From assembly GCA_014695345.1 (NCBI GenBank), contig JACJOC010000063.1, positions 1-51,803 of the forward strand: a stretch of 51,803 bases of DNA, written 5' to 3'. The notes under the pieces were generated by a model that was not told the DNA's origin, did not search any database, and saw only the letters and a list, made by a program, of their open reading frames with translations. The stretch comes from Cyanobacteria bacterium FACHB-471 (GTDB lineage: Bacteria; Cyanobacteriota; Cyanobacteriia; Elainellales; Elainellaceae). This document shows, in pieces, positions 31,550 through 42,700 of the stretch (positions are counted from its first letter, which is position 1; every line of letters begins with the position of its first letter). A program made the position numbers and the translations under genes.

Positions 31550-34276
31550 TTATACAAACCTTAGGTTATGGCTTCTCAAATTCAAGCTTTGCTGATTTTC
31601 GATCACAGCGATTAACTCCTGTTGTCCGTCTCCTGTGTGGTAAATTCCCAGTCCTCTACTGTTCGTTGAAGGAGCTGCTCCAATGCGGTAATCATCAGCT
31701 TCCCCATGCAGATAAATTCTATCTCCTTGACTGAGGTTGAAGTCTTTAATCAAAGCGTAATCTCTAAGTCCTGGGTCGTTTGCTTTGCCATCGTTGTAGA
31801 AGACGTGAGATTGATCTCCTAACTGAAAACGGTCAGCACCTTTGCCTCCAATTAAGATATCTCTCTCGTTTCGTCCTGGAGTTGAGCTTCTTGTTTCTGC
31901 CCCTACCAAGACATCATTTCCTCGCCCTCCATCCAAAAAGTCATTTCCCTCGCCACCCCGCAACACATCTGCATTTTTCGGCATTGTTCGAGCGTTTGTA
32001 GTGCTTTTACCAGTGCCAGTCGGTCGCTGTTTGACAGGGGTAAACTGAATGTAGTCGAATCGAGCAAACTCTCCTTTATCCAATCGAGCCGAAATCTCAA
32101 TGCGATCGCCTGTCTTGAGCGCGACGGACGAGTGAGTGGTAACCACTGCTTTAGCATCGTGCATAGCAGAGTCAGAAAACAGGTCTTTGTCAAGCTTGAA
32201 GTTCTTACGCTGACCCGCAACGGTAACTGTAGCAGAAGACTGACCATCGTTTTCGTCGTAGTAGCCGACTCGGACTTGATAAGTGCCTGCTGCACCTCGA
32301 AACACACCGTTAGCACTCCCCGAGGTTTCGCCAGTGCTGCGTAGGGAAATGTATCGTTTTGCGGATGCTTGGGAGTTATCCAAGGACTCAACTTTGTAGT
32401 TGTTGAGGCTCAGTTGCTCTGCTTCATAACGCAGAGTTCTAAGGGGTGTGGGGGACGATGAGGGTTGGGAAGGAGCTGTAGGAGGCTGGGTAGGAGATTG
32501 GGGCGCGATCGCCACTCTCGCTACTGCTGTAGCGGATGTACCGTTACCCGTGTTGATTTGATAGGTAAAACTATCTCGCCCTGTAATGTTTTTTTTGGGT
32601 GTGTAGAGAACGAAGTCGTCGGAGGTATTTTGCGGAGTACCATTATTGTTGATTTGAATACGACCACGTGTGGGACGGTTAGCAATATTGAGAGTGAAGG
32701 GGCGATCGTTTGGGAGGGAGTCGTTTTCCAGGAGATTGATGCGAACTGGGGTGTTTTGACGTGTGGTAGCGGAGTCCGCTCTGGCGATTAGAGAAGGCGT
32801 ATTAGGAAGAGGGGGCGTACTACCTGGATCTGGGATACTCGGGACGGGATTGCCTACGACAGGAATGTTGCTGCCCACGTCTCTCAGATCGTTGGGGGCT
32901 GGGTCAACCAGTCTGACGTTTGCCGTGACATTCACATCGGTAGAGTCATTTGGATTTTTGGGAGGCCATTGAATGTTGCCGCCGCGATCGCCAAATTGAG
33001 TTCCCGTATGGTTCTTGATGTTCCAGTTATTTCCGCCATTGTTTGCGACATTATCAACGAAAACAGAATCCTTAACAGTCGTGGACGAGCCGCCACCCCA
33101 GAAGCCTCCACCTTGAAAGCCAGCGTAGTTATCAGAAACGAGAGTATTAACAATATCAACAGGATTAGAGCCATTGGCTAGGGTGATTGCTCCTCCCAGA
33201 CCTTCTTTCTGATCAGCGCTTTCAGCCCGATTACCCGAAAAGGTGCTGTCAATGATGGTGCCTGGAGACTTTTCTCCTACCCATAAGCCACCACCCTGGT
33301 CAAGCGCCTGATTATTTGTAAATGTAGTGTTTTTAATTGTAAATTCAGCATTGCCGAGTCGAAGACCACCGCCAAGAGCATCTCCCTTCGCATCTTCAAC
33401 GACCTTGTTCTTTGTGATAATTGTGTTTTCAACGATTACTTTGTCTGGAGGATAAGCAAATAGAAAAAGTCCTCCTCCTTGTCCGGCCCCAGTATTACTT
33501 TCAAATCGACTACTGCGAATTGTAATGAGACCCCCTTGAGAGCCTGGGGTAGCATTCGGTCCAGAGGCATTGGCTCCATCGGTGTAAATGGCACCTCCAT
33601 ACCCTTTGGTATGAGGGCCCAACGGACCACCTGCGGTTGAGTCATTATTGAGAAAAGTGGAGTTTTCAACCGTGAGTCCACTTAAAAGACTGTTGATTGC
33701 ACCACCATTAGTTCCCTTATTATTGGTAAACTGACTGTTCTTAACAGTGAGACTGCTTTTGCTCTTGACTGAGATAGCACCGCCACCTCGTTCCCCTTGA
33801 CCTGATGTGCCATCGTTGCCATTAAATGTGCTGTTAAGAATAGTATTGGTGCTGTTGTAACCTGCCCAGATAGCACCGCCACCCTCACCAGAAGAAGCAT
33901 TATTTTGAAAGGTGCTATTTTCGACAATCAGTTGACCACCACCAGCGGTGCGGATAGCACCTCCGGCACCTGCTTCTCCCGTACCGCTGGCTCTTCCATT
34001 AATCAGGGTGAGATTGCGCAGTGTGAAACTTGAACCGGATATGGTTACATCAAAGATTCGACTGGTGTTATTACCACTAATCTTTACACCTGTAGCACCT
34101 GAACCATCAATGGTCAAACCTTTGTTGATTTCAAGCTGCCCGCTGGTGAGGGTAATCGTTTGCCCTGCCAAAGTAGGGCTAAATTTAATGGTATCTCCAG
34201 ACTGTGCGTTGGCGATCGCCTCTCTCAGAGAACCTGCTCCACTATTGGCGATGCTTGTAACAGTAATAATAGCCAT
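31550..34276 (-). CDS. Secreted beta-helix/Ig-like/CBM/RTX surface protein 1
   Basis: The product (908 residues) is modular. Residues about 1-460 form a right-handed beta-helix with polymorphic-outer-membrane-type repeats (GGAI, NSTFxxN), opening with the common VTSIANSGAGSLREAIANA segment. About 500-600 is an Ig/cadherin-like domain (LLENDSLPNDRPFTL, DSFTYQINTG). About 625-755 is a CBM35-like carbohydrate-binding domain (RYEAEQLSL, YQVRVGYYDENDG, GEFARFDYIQF). The C-terminus has RTX nonapeptides (GGEGNDFLDGGRGNDVL). It lacks a Sec signal peptide, so type I secretion through a C-terminal signal is likely. The ATG at 34276 (MAIITVTS) with GAGAG before it is chosen over one eight codons earlier. 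It follows a paralog with 53 bases between them. Confidence 0.85.
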   Translation of the reverse strand: MAIITVTSIANSGAGSLREAIANAQSGDTIKFSPTLAGQTITLTSGQLEINKGLTIDGSGATGVKISGNNTSRIFDVTISGSSFTLRNLTLINGRASGTGEAGAGGAIRTAGGGQLIVENSTFQNNASSGEGGGAIWAGYNSTNTILNSTFNGNDGTSGQGERGGGAISVKSKSSLTVKNSQFTNNKGTNGGAINSLLSGLTVENSTFLNNDSTAGGPLGPHTKGYGGAIYTDGANASGPNATPGSQGGLITIRSSRFESNTGAGQGGGLFLFAYPPDKVIVENTIITKNKVVEDAKGDALGGGLRLGNAEFTIKNTTFTNNQALDQGGGLWVGEKSPGTIIDSTFSGNRAESADQKEGLGGAITLANGSNPVDIVNTLVSDNYAGFQGGGFWGGGSSTTVKDSVFVDNVANNGGNNWNIKNHTGTQFGDRGGNIQWPPKNPNDSTDVNVTANVRLVDPAPNDLRDVGSNIPVVGNPVPSIPDPGSTPPLPNTPSLIARADSATTRQNTPVRINLLENDSLPNDRPFTLNIANRPTRGRIQINNNGTPQNTSDDFVLYTPKKNITGRDSFTYQINTGNGTSATAVARVAIAPQSPTQPPTAPSQPSSSPTPLRTLRYEAEQLSLNNYKVESLDNSQASAKRYISLRSTGETSGSANGVFRGAAGTYQVRVGYYDENDGQSSATVTVAGQRKNFKLDKDLFSDSAMHDAKAVVTTHSSVALKTGDRIEISARLDKGEFARFDYIQFTPVKQRPTGTGKSTTNARTMPKNADVLRGGEGNDFLDGGRGNDVLVGAETRSSTPGRNERDILIGGKGADRFQLGDQSHVFYNDGKANDPGLRDYALIKDFNLSQGDRIYLHGEADDYRIGAAPSTNSRGLGIYHTGDGQQELIAVIENQQSLNLRSHNLRFV

Positions 34277-34329
34277 GTTGTTTCTCTCATGAATCATCAA
34301 CCGGCAAGCACCCTATAACCTCTCAAACC

Positions 34330-37300
34330 CTATGCAAACTTAAAGCTATTGCTGCTCAAGCTAAGTTGCACCTCTTCTACCACGGCAATTAATTCATCTC
34401 GTTCACCCGTGGTGTGGAAGATACTCGTTCCTGTGCCCACTCTCGGAGGGGCTGCTCCTAATCGATAGTCCTCTGCTTTGCCGTGTAGGTAAATTTTGTC
34501 CCCTTCACTGGCATTGAAGTCCTGAATTCGAGCATAATCTCCTACCCCAGCCCTGTCAGACCTGCCGTCGTTATAGTAAATCTTGGACTGATCGCCCAAG
34601 TAGAAGCGGTCTGCGCCTTCTCCACCCACCAGGTCATCCTTCTCGTTGCGTCCTGGATTTGGATCTCTGGCATCTACTCCAATCAGCACATCGTTTCCTG
34701 CCTTTCCGTCAAGGGAATCACTGCCCTTGCCACCGTACAGTTTGTTGGGAGCGCTGGAGCCAATCAGAGTGTCGTTGCTCGCTCGACCTTGAATCACTGT
34801 TCTGGATGTCTCAGTGCGTCCAGTTACAGGTCTGCTCCTTTGATTTACAGGAACAAACTCGATATAGTCGAATCGAGCGAACTCTCCTTTATCTAATCGA
34901 GCCGAAATCTCAAAGCGATCACCTGTTTTCAAAGTGACAGCAGAATGAGTCGTGACTACAGCTTTAGCATCGTGCATGGCAGAGTCAGAGAGCAGGTCTT
35001 TGTCAAGCTTGAAGTTCTTACGTTGACCTGCAACCGTCACGCTGGCAGAAGACTGACCATCGTTTTCATCGTAGTAGCCGACTCGGACTTGATAAGTACC
35101 TGCTGTACCTCGAAACACACCGTTAGCACTCCCCGAGGTTTCGCCAGTGCTGCGGAGTGAGATGTAGCGGTCTGCTGATGCCCGGGAGCCGTTCAGTCCC
35201 TCCACCTTATAGGTGTTGAGGTTCATCTGCTCTGCTTCATAGCGGAGTGTTTTGAGCGCAGGAGTGGGAGCTGAAGGGGGTTGAGGGTTGGGGGTTGGAG
35301 TCGGGGCCGCAGGAGGTTGAGGTATCGCAGAAGTTTTGGAACCGATCGTTACTCTCACAACACCTGGATTAGAAGCAGCACCGTCACCCGTGTTGATTTG
35401 ATAGGTGAAAGAGTCTTTACCTATGGCATTGTTCTTGGGTGTGTAGATGATGAAGTCATCAGTTACATTTCCAGGTGTATTGTTGTCGTACACCTCAACC
35501 TTACCTTGGGTAGGACGTCTGGAGATATTTAAGGTAAGAGGGCGATCGCTTCCTACAGAATCATTAGAGAGCGGATCAATCCGAATTGGAGTATTTTTTG
35601 CTGTGGAGATAGTATCTGCTCTGGCAACAAGAGGTAAAGGAGTGCCAGGAGTTGTCGGAGTTCCACCTGTACCGGGAGTTGTCGGAGTTCCACCGGTGCC
35701 AGGAGTTACTGGATCGGTAGGAGTCGTTGGAGTTCCGCCCGTACCAGGAGTTGTGGGAGTTCCACCGGTACCAGGAGTTGTGGGAGTTCCACCGGTACCG
35801 GGAGTTACCGGATCGGTAGGCGTTGGAGTTCCACCGGTGCCAGGAGTTGTGGGAGTTCCACCGGTGCCGGGAGTTACTGGATCGGTAGGAGTCGTTGGAG
35901 TTCCACCGGTACCAGGAATTGTCGGAGTTCCACCTGTGCCAGAGGCAACTCCTATTCCGTTGGTGTTTAAGTCACTTGCGGTGGGTTGAGCTATGGTGAT
36001 TCGAGCCGTTGCGTTGTAATCATTCCAGTTGTTGGTACGCTTTGGTGGCCACTGAGTATTTCCACCTTTGTCAGTTAATTCACTGCTGGTGTGTTGCTGA
36101 ATGCCCCAGTTGTTGGTGCCGTTGTCAGCCGTGTTGTTGTAAAAGACAGTGTCTTTTACCGTAACGGGAAACTTATCACTAGCAGAAATACCACCGCCAA
36201 CCCAGCCTGCTTTGTTGTTAAGAATTTTGGTATCTACAATATCGGTAGGACTGTAGAGAGCCATCGCTCCGCCTACATTGCTGTAGGTTGTCCCCAGAGT
36301 TTTGTTGCTTGAGAAAAGACTGCCGTTGATGGTGGTCGGGGAATCCATTGTCCAAAGTCCACCCCCTTGACCAGCGGCAGTATTGTCTGTAAAGGCAGTA
36401 TCACGGATGGTCAGACCCTTGTTAAGCCCGTTGCTCATCACCACCAATCCACCGCCATTGCCACCATTGCCGCCATTGGGTAGTGCCAAGACCTCATTTT
36501 TCTTGAAATCGGTAGACTCGATAGTGACTTTGTCTTGAGTGCCGGTGTAAAGATAGGCAGCTCCGCCTTCACCTCGTCCCTTATTTCCCTCAAATACGCT
36601 GTTTTTGATTTGAATCGTGCCAGATGCCTCATTTGTAGAACTGGCGCGATCGGTATAAATAGCACCGCCATAGCCACGCAGGAAGGGATTTCCTTTGCCT
36701 GTATCATACCGGGCAGAGGTCGTATCGTTGTTAACAAATTTAGAGTTTTCAATGGTGAGTTTACCGTTGAGGCTGTTGATGGCTCCACCATTGATGCCAC
36801 GGTTGTTAGTAAACTCACTATTTCTGACAATGAAGTTGCCGGGACTAAGGAAAGCGATCGCCCCCGCCCCTCTTTCATCATTGCCTTGAGTCGCTTGATT
36901 CCGGTCAAATTTGCTATTGGTGACCGTTAGATCGGTTTCCCATTCGGTGTAGATTGCGCCACCGCCCTTGTCAGCAACATTATTATTAAAGCGAACATTT
37001 TCTACGGTGACATTGCCTTTATGAGCCGCAAGAATGCCACCACCTCGTTCGGCTGTGTAAGCATCGGTAAGCGTCAGGTTCTTGACGGTTAAACTGGTTG
37101 GAAAATCTTGATTAGAGTTGACGTAGAAAATGCGGGAAGTCTTGTTGCCGCTGATCGTTAACCCTGCTGCACCAGCACCATCAATGGTTAAATTTTTGCC
37201 AGGACTAATTTCGAGCTGGCTTCTGAGTGTAATTTTTTGCCCTGCTAAGTTGGAGGCAAACTTGATGGTATCTCCTGCTTTAGCGTTGGCAATCGCCTGT

Positions 37301-37353
37301 CTTAACGAACCTGCACCGTCATTTGCGGTACTGCTAACCGTGAGAACAGCCAT
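34330..37353 (-). CDS. Secreted beta-helix/Ig-like/CBM/RTX surface protein 2
   Basis: The product (1007 residues) has the same order of modules as its downstream neighbour: beta-helix (about 1-460), a long Gly-Thr-Pro linker (about 475-575, units like GTGGTPTTP), an Ig/cadherin-like domain (PLSNDSVGSDRPLTL), a CBM35-like domain and RTX repeats (GGKGSDSLDGKAGNDVL). The linker is encoded by a 27-bp minisatellite. The CBM coding DNA is almost identical to that of protein 1 (a 48-base exact match at 32294-32341 and 35107-35154), more than the beta-helix parts. The start at 37353 (MAVLTVSS), with AGAGGA before it, is preferred to an ATG eight codons upstream. Type I secretion is inferred; no transporter is encoded nearby. 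Confidence 0.85.
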   Translation of the reverse strand: MAVLTVSSTANDGAGSLRQAIANAKAGDTIKFASNLAGQKITLRSQLEISPGKNLTIDGAGAAGLTISGNKTSRIFYVNSNQDFPTSLTVKNLTLTDAYTAERGGGILAAHKGNVTVENVRFNNNVADKGGGAIYTEWETDLTVTNSKFDRNQATQGNDERGAGAIAFLSPGNFIVRNSEFTNNRGINGGAINSLNGKLTIENSKFVNNDTTSARYDTGKGNPFLRGYGGAIYTDRASSTNEASGTIQIKNSVFEGNKGRGEGGAAYLYTGTQDKVTIESTDFKKNEVLALPNGGNGGNGGGLVVMSNGLNKGLTIRDTAFTDNTAAGQGGGLWTMDSPTTINGSLFSSNKTLGTTYSNVGGAMALYSPTDIVDTKILNNKAGWVGGGISASDKFPVTVKDTVFYNNTADNGTNNWGIQQHTSSELTDKGGNTQWPPKRTNNWNDYNATARITIAQPTASDLNTNGIGVASGTGGTPTIPGTGGTPTTPTDPVTPGTGGTPTTPGTGGTPTPTDPVTPGTGGTPTTPGTGGTPTTPGTGGTPTTPTDPVTPGTGGTPTTPGTGGTPTTPGTPLPLVARADTISTAKNTPIRIDPLSNDSVGSDRPLTLNISRRPTQGKVEVYDNNTPGNVTDDFIIYTPKNNAIGKDSFTYQINTGDGAASNPGVVRVTIGSKTSAIPQPPAAPTPTPNPQPPSAPTPALKTLRYEAEQMNLNTYKVEGLNGSRASADRYISLRSTGETSGSANGVFRGTAGTYQVRVGYYDENDGQSSASVTVAGQRKNFKLDKDLLSDSAMHDAKAVVTTHSAVTLKTGDRFEISARLDKGEFARFDYIEFVPVNQRSRPVTGRTETSRTVIQGRASNDTLIGSSAPNKLYGGKGSDSLDGKAGNDVLIGVDARDPNPGRNEKDDLVGGEGADRFYLGDQSKIYYNDGRSDRAGVGDYARIQDFNASEGDKIYLHGKAEDYRLGAAPPRVGTGTSIFHTTGERDELIAVVEEVQLSLSSNSFKFA
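35640..35945. repeat. 27-bp minisatellite encoding the Gly-Thr-Pro linker
   Basis: About eleven in-phase units of 27 bp, some shortened or carrying an extra GSVTP-type insert (TDPVTP), lie within the gene for surface protein 2. Synonymous differences between units (for example CCGGTACC versus CCGGTGCC) show they are not all recent copies. Confidence 0.75.
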
Positions 37354-37903
37354 GATTTTCCTCTTGAGTAACATCAACTGGCAGATGTCCTGAGTTACTC
37401 ACCGTTGGATCAGATGTTTCAGACTGGAGCAGGCATGAATATTTTTGCAGTGCTAAATGCTTTTGCACTACTGATCTTTTGGGGTTTATCTACTAGTAAT
37501 TGCCAACCCAGTAATTACTGTGATTAAAATTTAAAAGCCCTGGTTATCCTATCTTGATGTATCTCAATACATCTTTTGCGGCAGTAAAATCAGGGGTTCA
37601 ACTGTATGTTCCTTTTAAGTAAGCTACTGAATGGTTGACAGTCGAAATAACAAACAGAATTCGGTAGATTCCCAAACGTTTTAGTACAAGGACGTTGAAT
37701 TGCTTGATAAGTTCCACACTTTTAGCAATTTTCAAACATGGTTTCTCAAGAAAATTTCTTAGAAGAAGTTTTTTGGGAGAAACTCATTTCTGGCATTGCT
37801 CCATTTAAGTTAACGCCATTTGGTGAGTTAATGACTCACTTTACAAAGTCTTTAATTAGTTTCAGCTTCAAAAGGTCCAGTTTTAACCGTGGAATACGCG
37901 GAT
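37354..37903. other. Intergenic region between tpsB-like gene and surface protein 2
   Basis: No gene was found. A hairpin with arms AGTGC/GCACT (37449-37469) and a palindromic CAGTAATTACTG at about 37510-37521 are the only clear structures. Promoters for the minus-strand surface proteins are expected here. Confidence 0.4.
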
Positions 37904-39691
37904 CTACCAGGGGAAATATTGTACGGACAAATAAATACCATTGTCCTGCAAAGAATCACCTTCAGAGTCAACGCCAATCAGCGGTAAGCCATAGTCTACT
38001 CGCAGATTTAGCCCGCGTAATGCTTCCCAGCGTAAGCCTAAGCCTGCTCCAACCAAGAAATCGGGGTCAGGGTCGGGGAGGTCGCTGTTCCAAGCATGAC
38101 CTGCTTCTAGGAAAGGAATTAACTCTAGACGATTGGAGCGATTTAACGGCAGGCGCAGTTCTACTGAAGTCCAGATGGCGTTGTCTGCCACGAGCTGGTT
38201 TTGAGCATAGCCCCGAATGGTGTCTTGTCCGCCCAATCCAATTTTCTCTAATGAGAGAAGTGAGTCGGGCGTGAGTTGGGCATTGAGGCGAGCAACCAGG
38301 AGCGATCGCCCTTCAATTTGCCGCACCCACTGAAACTGCCCCAGCCACTTAAAAAACTCTGCATCGGTGCCAGTATCGTTAATCGTGGCGTCCAATGCAT
38401 CCAGCCCAATGCTGAACTGAGAACGAGCCGCTAATACCTGAGCTCTGCCCCGATTCACCCAATCCTGGGAAAACCGCAGCACTGTGACTCTAGACTCACC
38501 TTCATCGGCTCCAGCCGAAAACGAAAAAGGAATGTCATCTAAAATATAAGTTTGGCTGCGGCGCAGGTCAAGCGCTAGCGCCAGCGCAAATTCCTCTGTA
38601 ACGCTACGAGAAAAGGGCTGACGAAATTCTAATGACCAGCTTTCTGCCTCGCTGCGAATGCCTAAGTCTTCAACTGCATCTTCAATGATGCGGCTGTCAT
38701 TGGTGTTATAGCGCAACGTGAGCGAGCCATCACGAGGGTTTACAGGTAGGGAGTAGCTGATGTCATACAAATCTAAACCACTGGTGCGTCCGTATTGAGC
38801 AGAGAGGCGATCGCCAATTCCCATCACATTTGTATAGCTAGCTGCAACCGTGAGTTGAGCAGAACCGATGCTGGTCGGCTGGTAGTTGTTGGTGCCAAGG
38901 CTGGCGGTCAGTGGCGGAGCTTCTTGCAAATCAACCTGAAGAATGCTGAGTCCGGGAGCACTGCCTGCGGTTAGCTCAGCATTCACCTGACGCAAAAGTG
39001 GATCAACCTGAAGCAGTTGTAGAGCACGTTCCAGGTTTTGTTGGTTGAGCGGTCTACGTCCTGCTAGTGTGAGTCGAGATCGCACGTAACTTGAGTTAAG
39101 CTGCTCCAGTCCCTCTACATTAACTGCTTCTAACTCACCTTCCACCACCTGAATTTGCACCACACCATCCGAAAGATCCTGATTGTTGGGCAAAAATGCA
39201 CCAGAAGTAATGTATCCCTGGCTGGTATAAAGTGCTGTAATTGCAGACCGCAAAGCAATCAACTGGTCAAAGGAAACCTCACGTCCTAACAAAGGTTGAA
39301 TTAACTGATCAATCTCCTGTTCAAAAATGCTGTTGCCTCGCACTTCAATAGAGTTCACTCGAATTTGTACTGGAGCCAGATTGGGCACCCCCGGCGGCAC
39401 TTCTGAAGGCAGCTCCAGGATCGGCGAAGGGGATGAGGTTGGAGGCTCTAGGGGCAGTGGTTCCTCACTGGGCGATCGCGGCGTAATTTGGTCAATGGTG
39501 TTTGGAATATCAGATTCAGCCGGGTCAGGGAGGTCATCAGGAAGATTCACAGGCGGAGTCTGGGCGACTGCTCCCAAAGTCATACTCACAGTTAGAGTTA
39601 AATAGAGGGCGATCGCCTCCAAAACACCAGAACCTCTCTGCCCCAACGCTCTAATCCACACAGCCCAACAATAAGAACTCAACGAACCCAC
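37904..39691 (-). CDS. TpsB-type outer-membrane transporter (ShlB/FhaC/HecB family)
   Basis: The 595-residue protein is the transporter of a two-partner secretion system. After an export signal (about 20-45, ending VAQ) and a proline-rich linker come two POTRA domains: about 105-180, VNSIEVRGNSIF to VVEGELEAV; and about 185-265, VRSRLTLAGRRPLN to LQEAPP. A 16-strand barrel follows. The barrel contains the family signature GGQDTIRGYAQNQL (about residue 495) and ends in an aromatic residue (YFPW), the usual assembly signal. It would secrete the TpsA-like protein encoded 46 bases upstream on the same strand. The start (GTG at 39691) is uncertain; an internal TTG could also serve. Confidence 0.9.
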   Translation of the reverse strand: MGSLSSYCWAVWIRALGQRGSGVLEAIALYLTLTVSMTLGAVAQTPPVNLPDDLPDPAESDIPNTIDQITPRSPSEEPLPLEPPTSSPSPILELPSEVPPGVPNLAPVQIRVNSIEVRGNSIFEQEIDQLIQPLLGREVSFDQLIALRSAITALYTSQGYITSGAFLPNNQDLSDGVVQIQVVEGELEAVNVEGLEQLNSSYVRSRLTLAGRRPLNQQNLERALQLLQVDPLLRQVNAELTAGSAPGLSILQVDLQEAPPLTASLGTNNYQPTSIGSAQLTVAASYTNVMGIGDRLSAQYGRTSGLDLYDISYSLPVNPRDGSLTLRYNTNDSRIIEDAVEDLGIRSEAESWSLEFRQPFSRSVTEEFALALALDLRRSQTYILDDIPFSFSAGADEGESRVTVLRFSQDWVNRGRAQVLAARSQFSIGLDALDATINDTGTDAEFFKWLGQFQWVRQIEGRSLLVARLNAQLTPDSLLSLEKIGLGGQDTIRGYAQNQLVADNAIWTSVELRLPLNRSNRLELIPFLEAGHAWNSDLPDPDPDFLVGAGLGLRWEALRGLNLRVDYGLPLIGVDSEGDSLQDNGIYLSVQYFPW

Positions 39692-39737
39692 TATCCTATC
39701 ACTTCTTATCCCTCACCCTTCCTCCGTCATTCTTCCT

Positions 39738-42700
39738 CTACTCACACTCCCGACTCAACACCACTCGCCCATCTGCAAGCTGGTAGAGGTTTTGAGGTTC
39801 CACAACGGGATTGCCAGACTGCCAGACTGTTTCATCAGAAGTCTCCTGGGGGATTGAACGAACCTCTCCCGTTGGATAAGACGGCATGACCGTATCACCC
39901 GGACGTTGAGGCAGTCCACCCGTCCCAGTCACCAAAAACGTGCCGCTCTCCTGACTACGGACGATGCAGCTATTTGCAAGTAGCTGATTGACATTCACAG
40001 AGGTGTCAGGCAAATCAGCCAGACTGTTTTGCACTGTGGTCGTGTCAGTGGTGACAATCTGCCCTGACTCTAGTGCGCCTGCCGCATTCACATCAACCTG
40101 GTCATTCCGATCAAAATCTTCCGCACTGCCAGGAGGATTTGTCTCACTAAAGAAAGTACTTAACGTGATATCGCCACCTCGAGCTTCACTGGAGCGACTA
40201 ATAATATCGCTGTCATCAAAGGCAATCACCCCAGTCCCACCGATGGCGATGTTGCCGCCATCACCGCTGCTGTTGGTGGTAATGTCGCTGTCTGCTTCTA
40301 GAGTGACAATACCTCGATCCGCCAGTCTGACTTCGCCATTATTTTCTCTAATTGCGTTGATTAGAATGTCTCCACCCGAGGAGTTGAGCGCACTGGTGAC
40401 AATATCACTGTTGTTTAGACGAAGGCGATCGCTCGTTGTGATAAAGATATCTCCAGCAAACCCACTCCCGTCACTTCGAGCTGTAATGGTTGCCCCATCT
40501 GTAAGGGTTAGATTGGTGCTATTTGCCGTAATTTGACCGCCTCTGCCCGTTGAGCCAGAACGAGTGTTTGCAAAAATGCCGCTATTGGCTCCTTCATTTG
40601 TGATGATGTCGTCAACTTGCTCAAACTGCCCTTCAGAGGTGGGAATAAACTGCTCAACGCGCTGCTGGCGATCGCCAAAATTAGCATCAAATCCAGATAG
40701 CTGAATTGAATCGGTGATATTGAGTTGAATACCTCCGGCATTTCCACCACCGCGAGCCGAAGTGACAACCTGCGCTCCACCCGTTACCTCTAACGTGTTG
40801 GCATCAATGTAGATATCACCTCCGGGACTGGCATTAAAAGTACTGGCAACTACAATTGCCCCATCTGCAATCTGCAACTCACCAGTATCAATATAGATAT
40901 CACCTGCCCTTCCCGATGCCCCCCTTTCGGTGAGTGAGGAAAAGCCGCTGGAGAATCCGTTGTTGCTGGTTCCGGTCAGTGTAATTGATTCAGATGCATG
41001 AATGCGAAGCGTACCACCACTTCCCTGCCCAGCCGGAATGACATTTCCCTGGCTATTCCGCTGCTGTCGATTGACAAAGGCGCTAATCTGAGAGCCATCT
41101 GTTAGGGTAATGGAGCGAGATTCAACTTCAATATCTCCGCCATCTCCAATTCCTCGACTTCCAACTGAACTGGTGATGGAGCTACCGAGGGAAAGCTGAA
41201 TATCATCAATGGTGATAAACAAATCCCCAGCATCTCCCCGTCCAAACGTGGCAGAACTAATAAACGCTTCATCCGTCATCAAAAGTCGATTAGCGGTGAT
41301 ATCAATTTCACCTCCATCTCCAATCGCCGTTCCGGAGGAATCTACCGCAGAGCTAATTTGGTTTGGAACGATGATGTTGATATCGTCTGCGCTAGGGCCT
41401 TGACCTGTCAGGATAATGGTATCACCAATATCAAGCGTGATATTTCCGGCATTACCTTGGTTTTCAGTATCAGCGAGGAGAGCAGAGCCATTTACCAGTT
41501 CTAGAGAGCCATCCGTTATGGTGAGAGCGATATCTCCTCCACTCCCAACACCACCTTCGTTCGACACCTCAGAAATAATGATGGAGTTGAGGAAGTGGAC
41601 GCGATCGCTTGCATAAATCGTGATATCTCCTGCATTGCCACGACCACTCGTCGAGCTAGAAAACTGTGCCCGGTTTGTGATGAACAGTGAACCAGCTGTA
41701 ACCTCTATCGTGCCACCATCGCCTATAGCATTTTGTTCTACTGTGCTAAAGATACCAGAAGGAAATATCCCCTCTCTCCTGCCATCGAAGGTCACTCTTC
41801 CGCCACGAGCATCCACGTTAATATTTCCAGCATCTCCTCGTCCATAAGTACTGGAACCAATTTGCGCTCCATTCAGCATGGTGATGGAGTTGGCTGTAAT
41901 TCCAATATTGCCTCCACTTCCCCGCCCGAATGTTTCAGAAGTAATTCGAGCTGCGTTGAAGGCAATGGAGCCGGTTTGCAGCCTGATATTTCCTGCATCA
42001 CCCAGCGTGCCGGTTCCAACTGAGGTAAACACACCACTGCTAAATCCATTGCGATCTAATCCTCTGGCAGCAAAAACATCCCTCGTGGTAATGGCAATAT
42101 TACCTGTCCTGCCTTGCGCTCCGGGGGTGTTACTAGCTGAATCTTCTTCACGAAGAATCGACTGAATTTGAGAGCCATTCAGCAGAGAAAGTGATTCGGC
42201 GTTGATGAAAATATTGCCACCGATGCCGACTGCTCCTGCTTCTACATTGCTGTCAATATAAGTTCCATTATTTAGAGTTAGCGGACCGTTTTCTACCGTG
42301 ATGGTGATGTTTCCGGCCCTACGGGTTCGGAAGGCATTAGCGGCGGGATTGACCGAAGCAAAAATAATGCTTCTGTTCCCCAGAGAATCAGCTCCGTTTA
42401 GCAGAACACGGTCATTTGCTTGAATGTTGATTCTACCTGCATTACCCGTTCCATTCGTTGCCGTTGAGATTCGTGAACCACTAGACAAAATGACCTGATC
42501 GGTTGACTCAATTAAGATATTTCCAGCACTTCCACGACCGCTTGTTTCAGTCTCTAAGCGAGAAAGATTGGTTAACCGTAAAATATCAGTTGCCCTTATT
42601 CGCAGGTTTCCGGCATTACCTTGAGCGAGAATGTTGGTGGATGAAATGGAAGCCCTATCATTTAACAAAACTCGCCTGGCTTGAATGTTGACATCACCAC

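Noticed and set aside
35281-35989. Plus-strand frames opposite the Gly-Thr-Pro linker
   Set aside because: Repetitive VGVPPVPG-type sequence is the mirror of the minisatellite on the other strand.
37738-38274. Plus-strand frame of 178 codons overlapping the tpsB-like gene end
   Set aside because: Most of it is antisense to the barrel-coding region, with low-quality composition and no motif.
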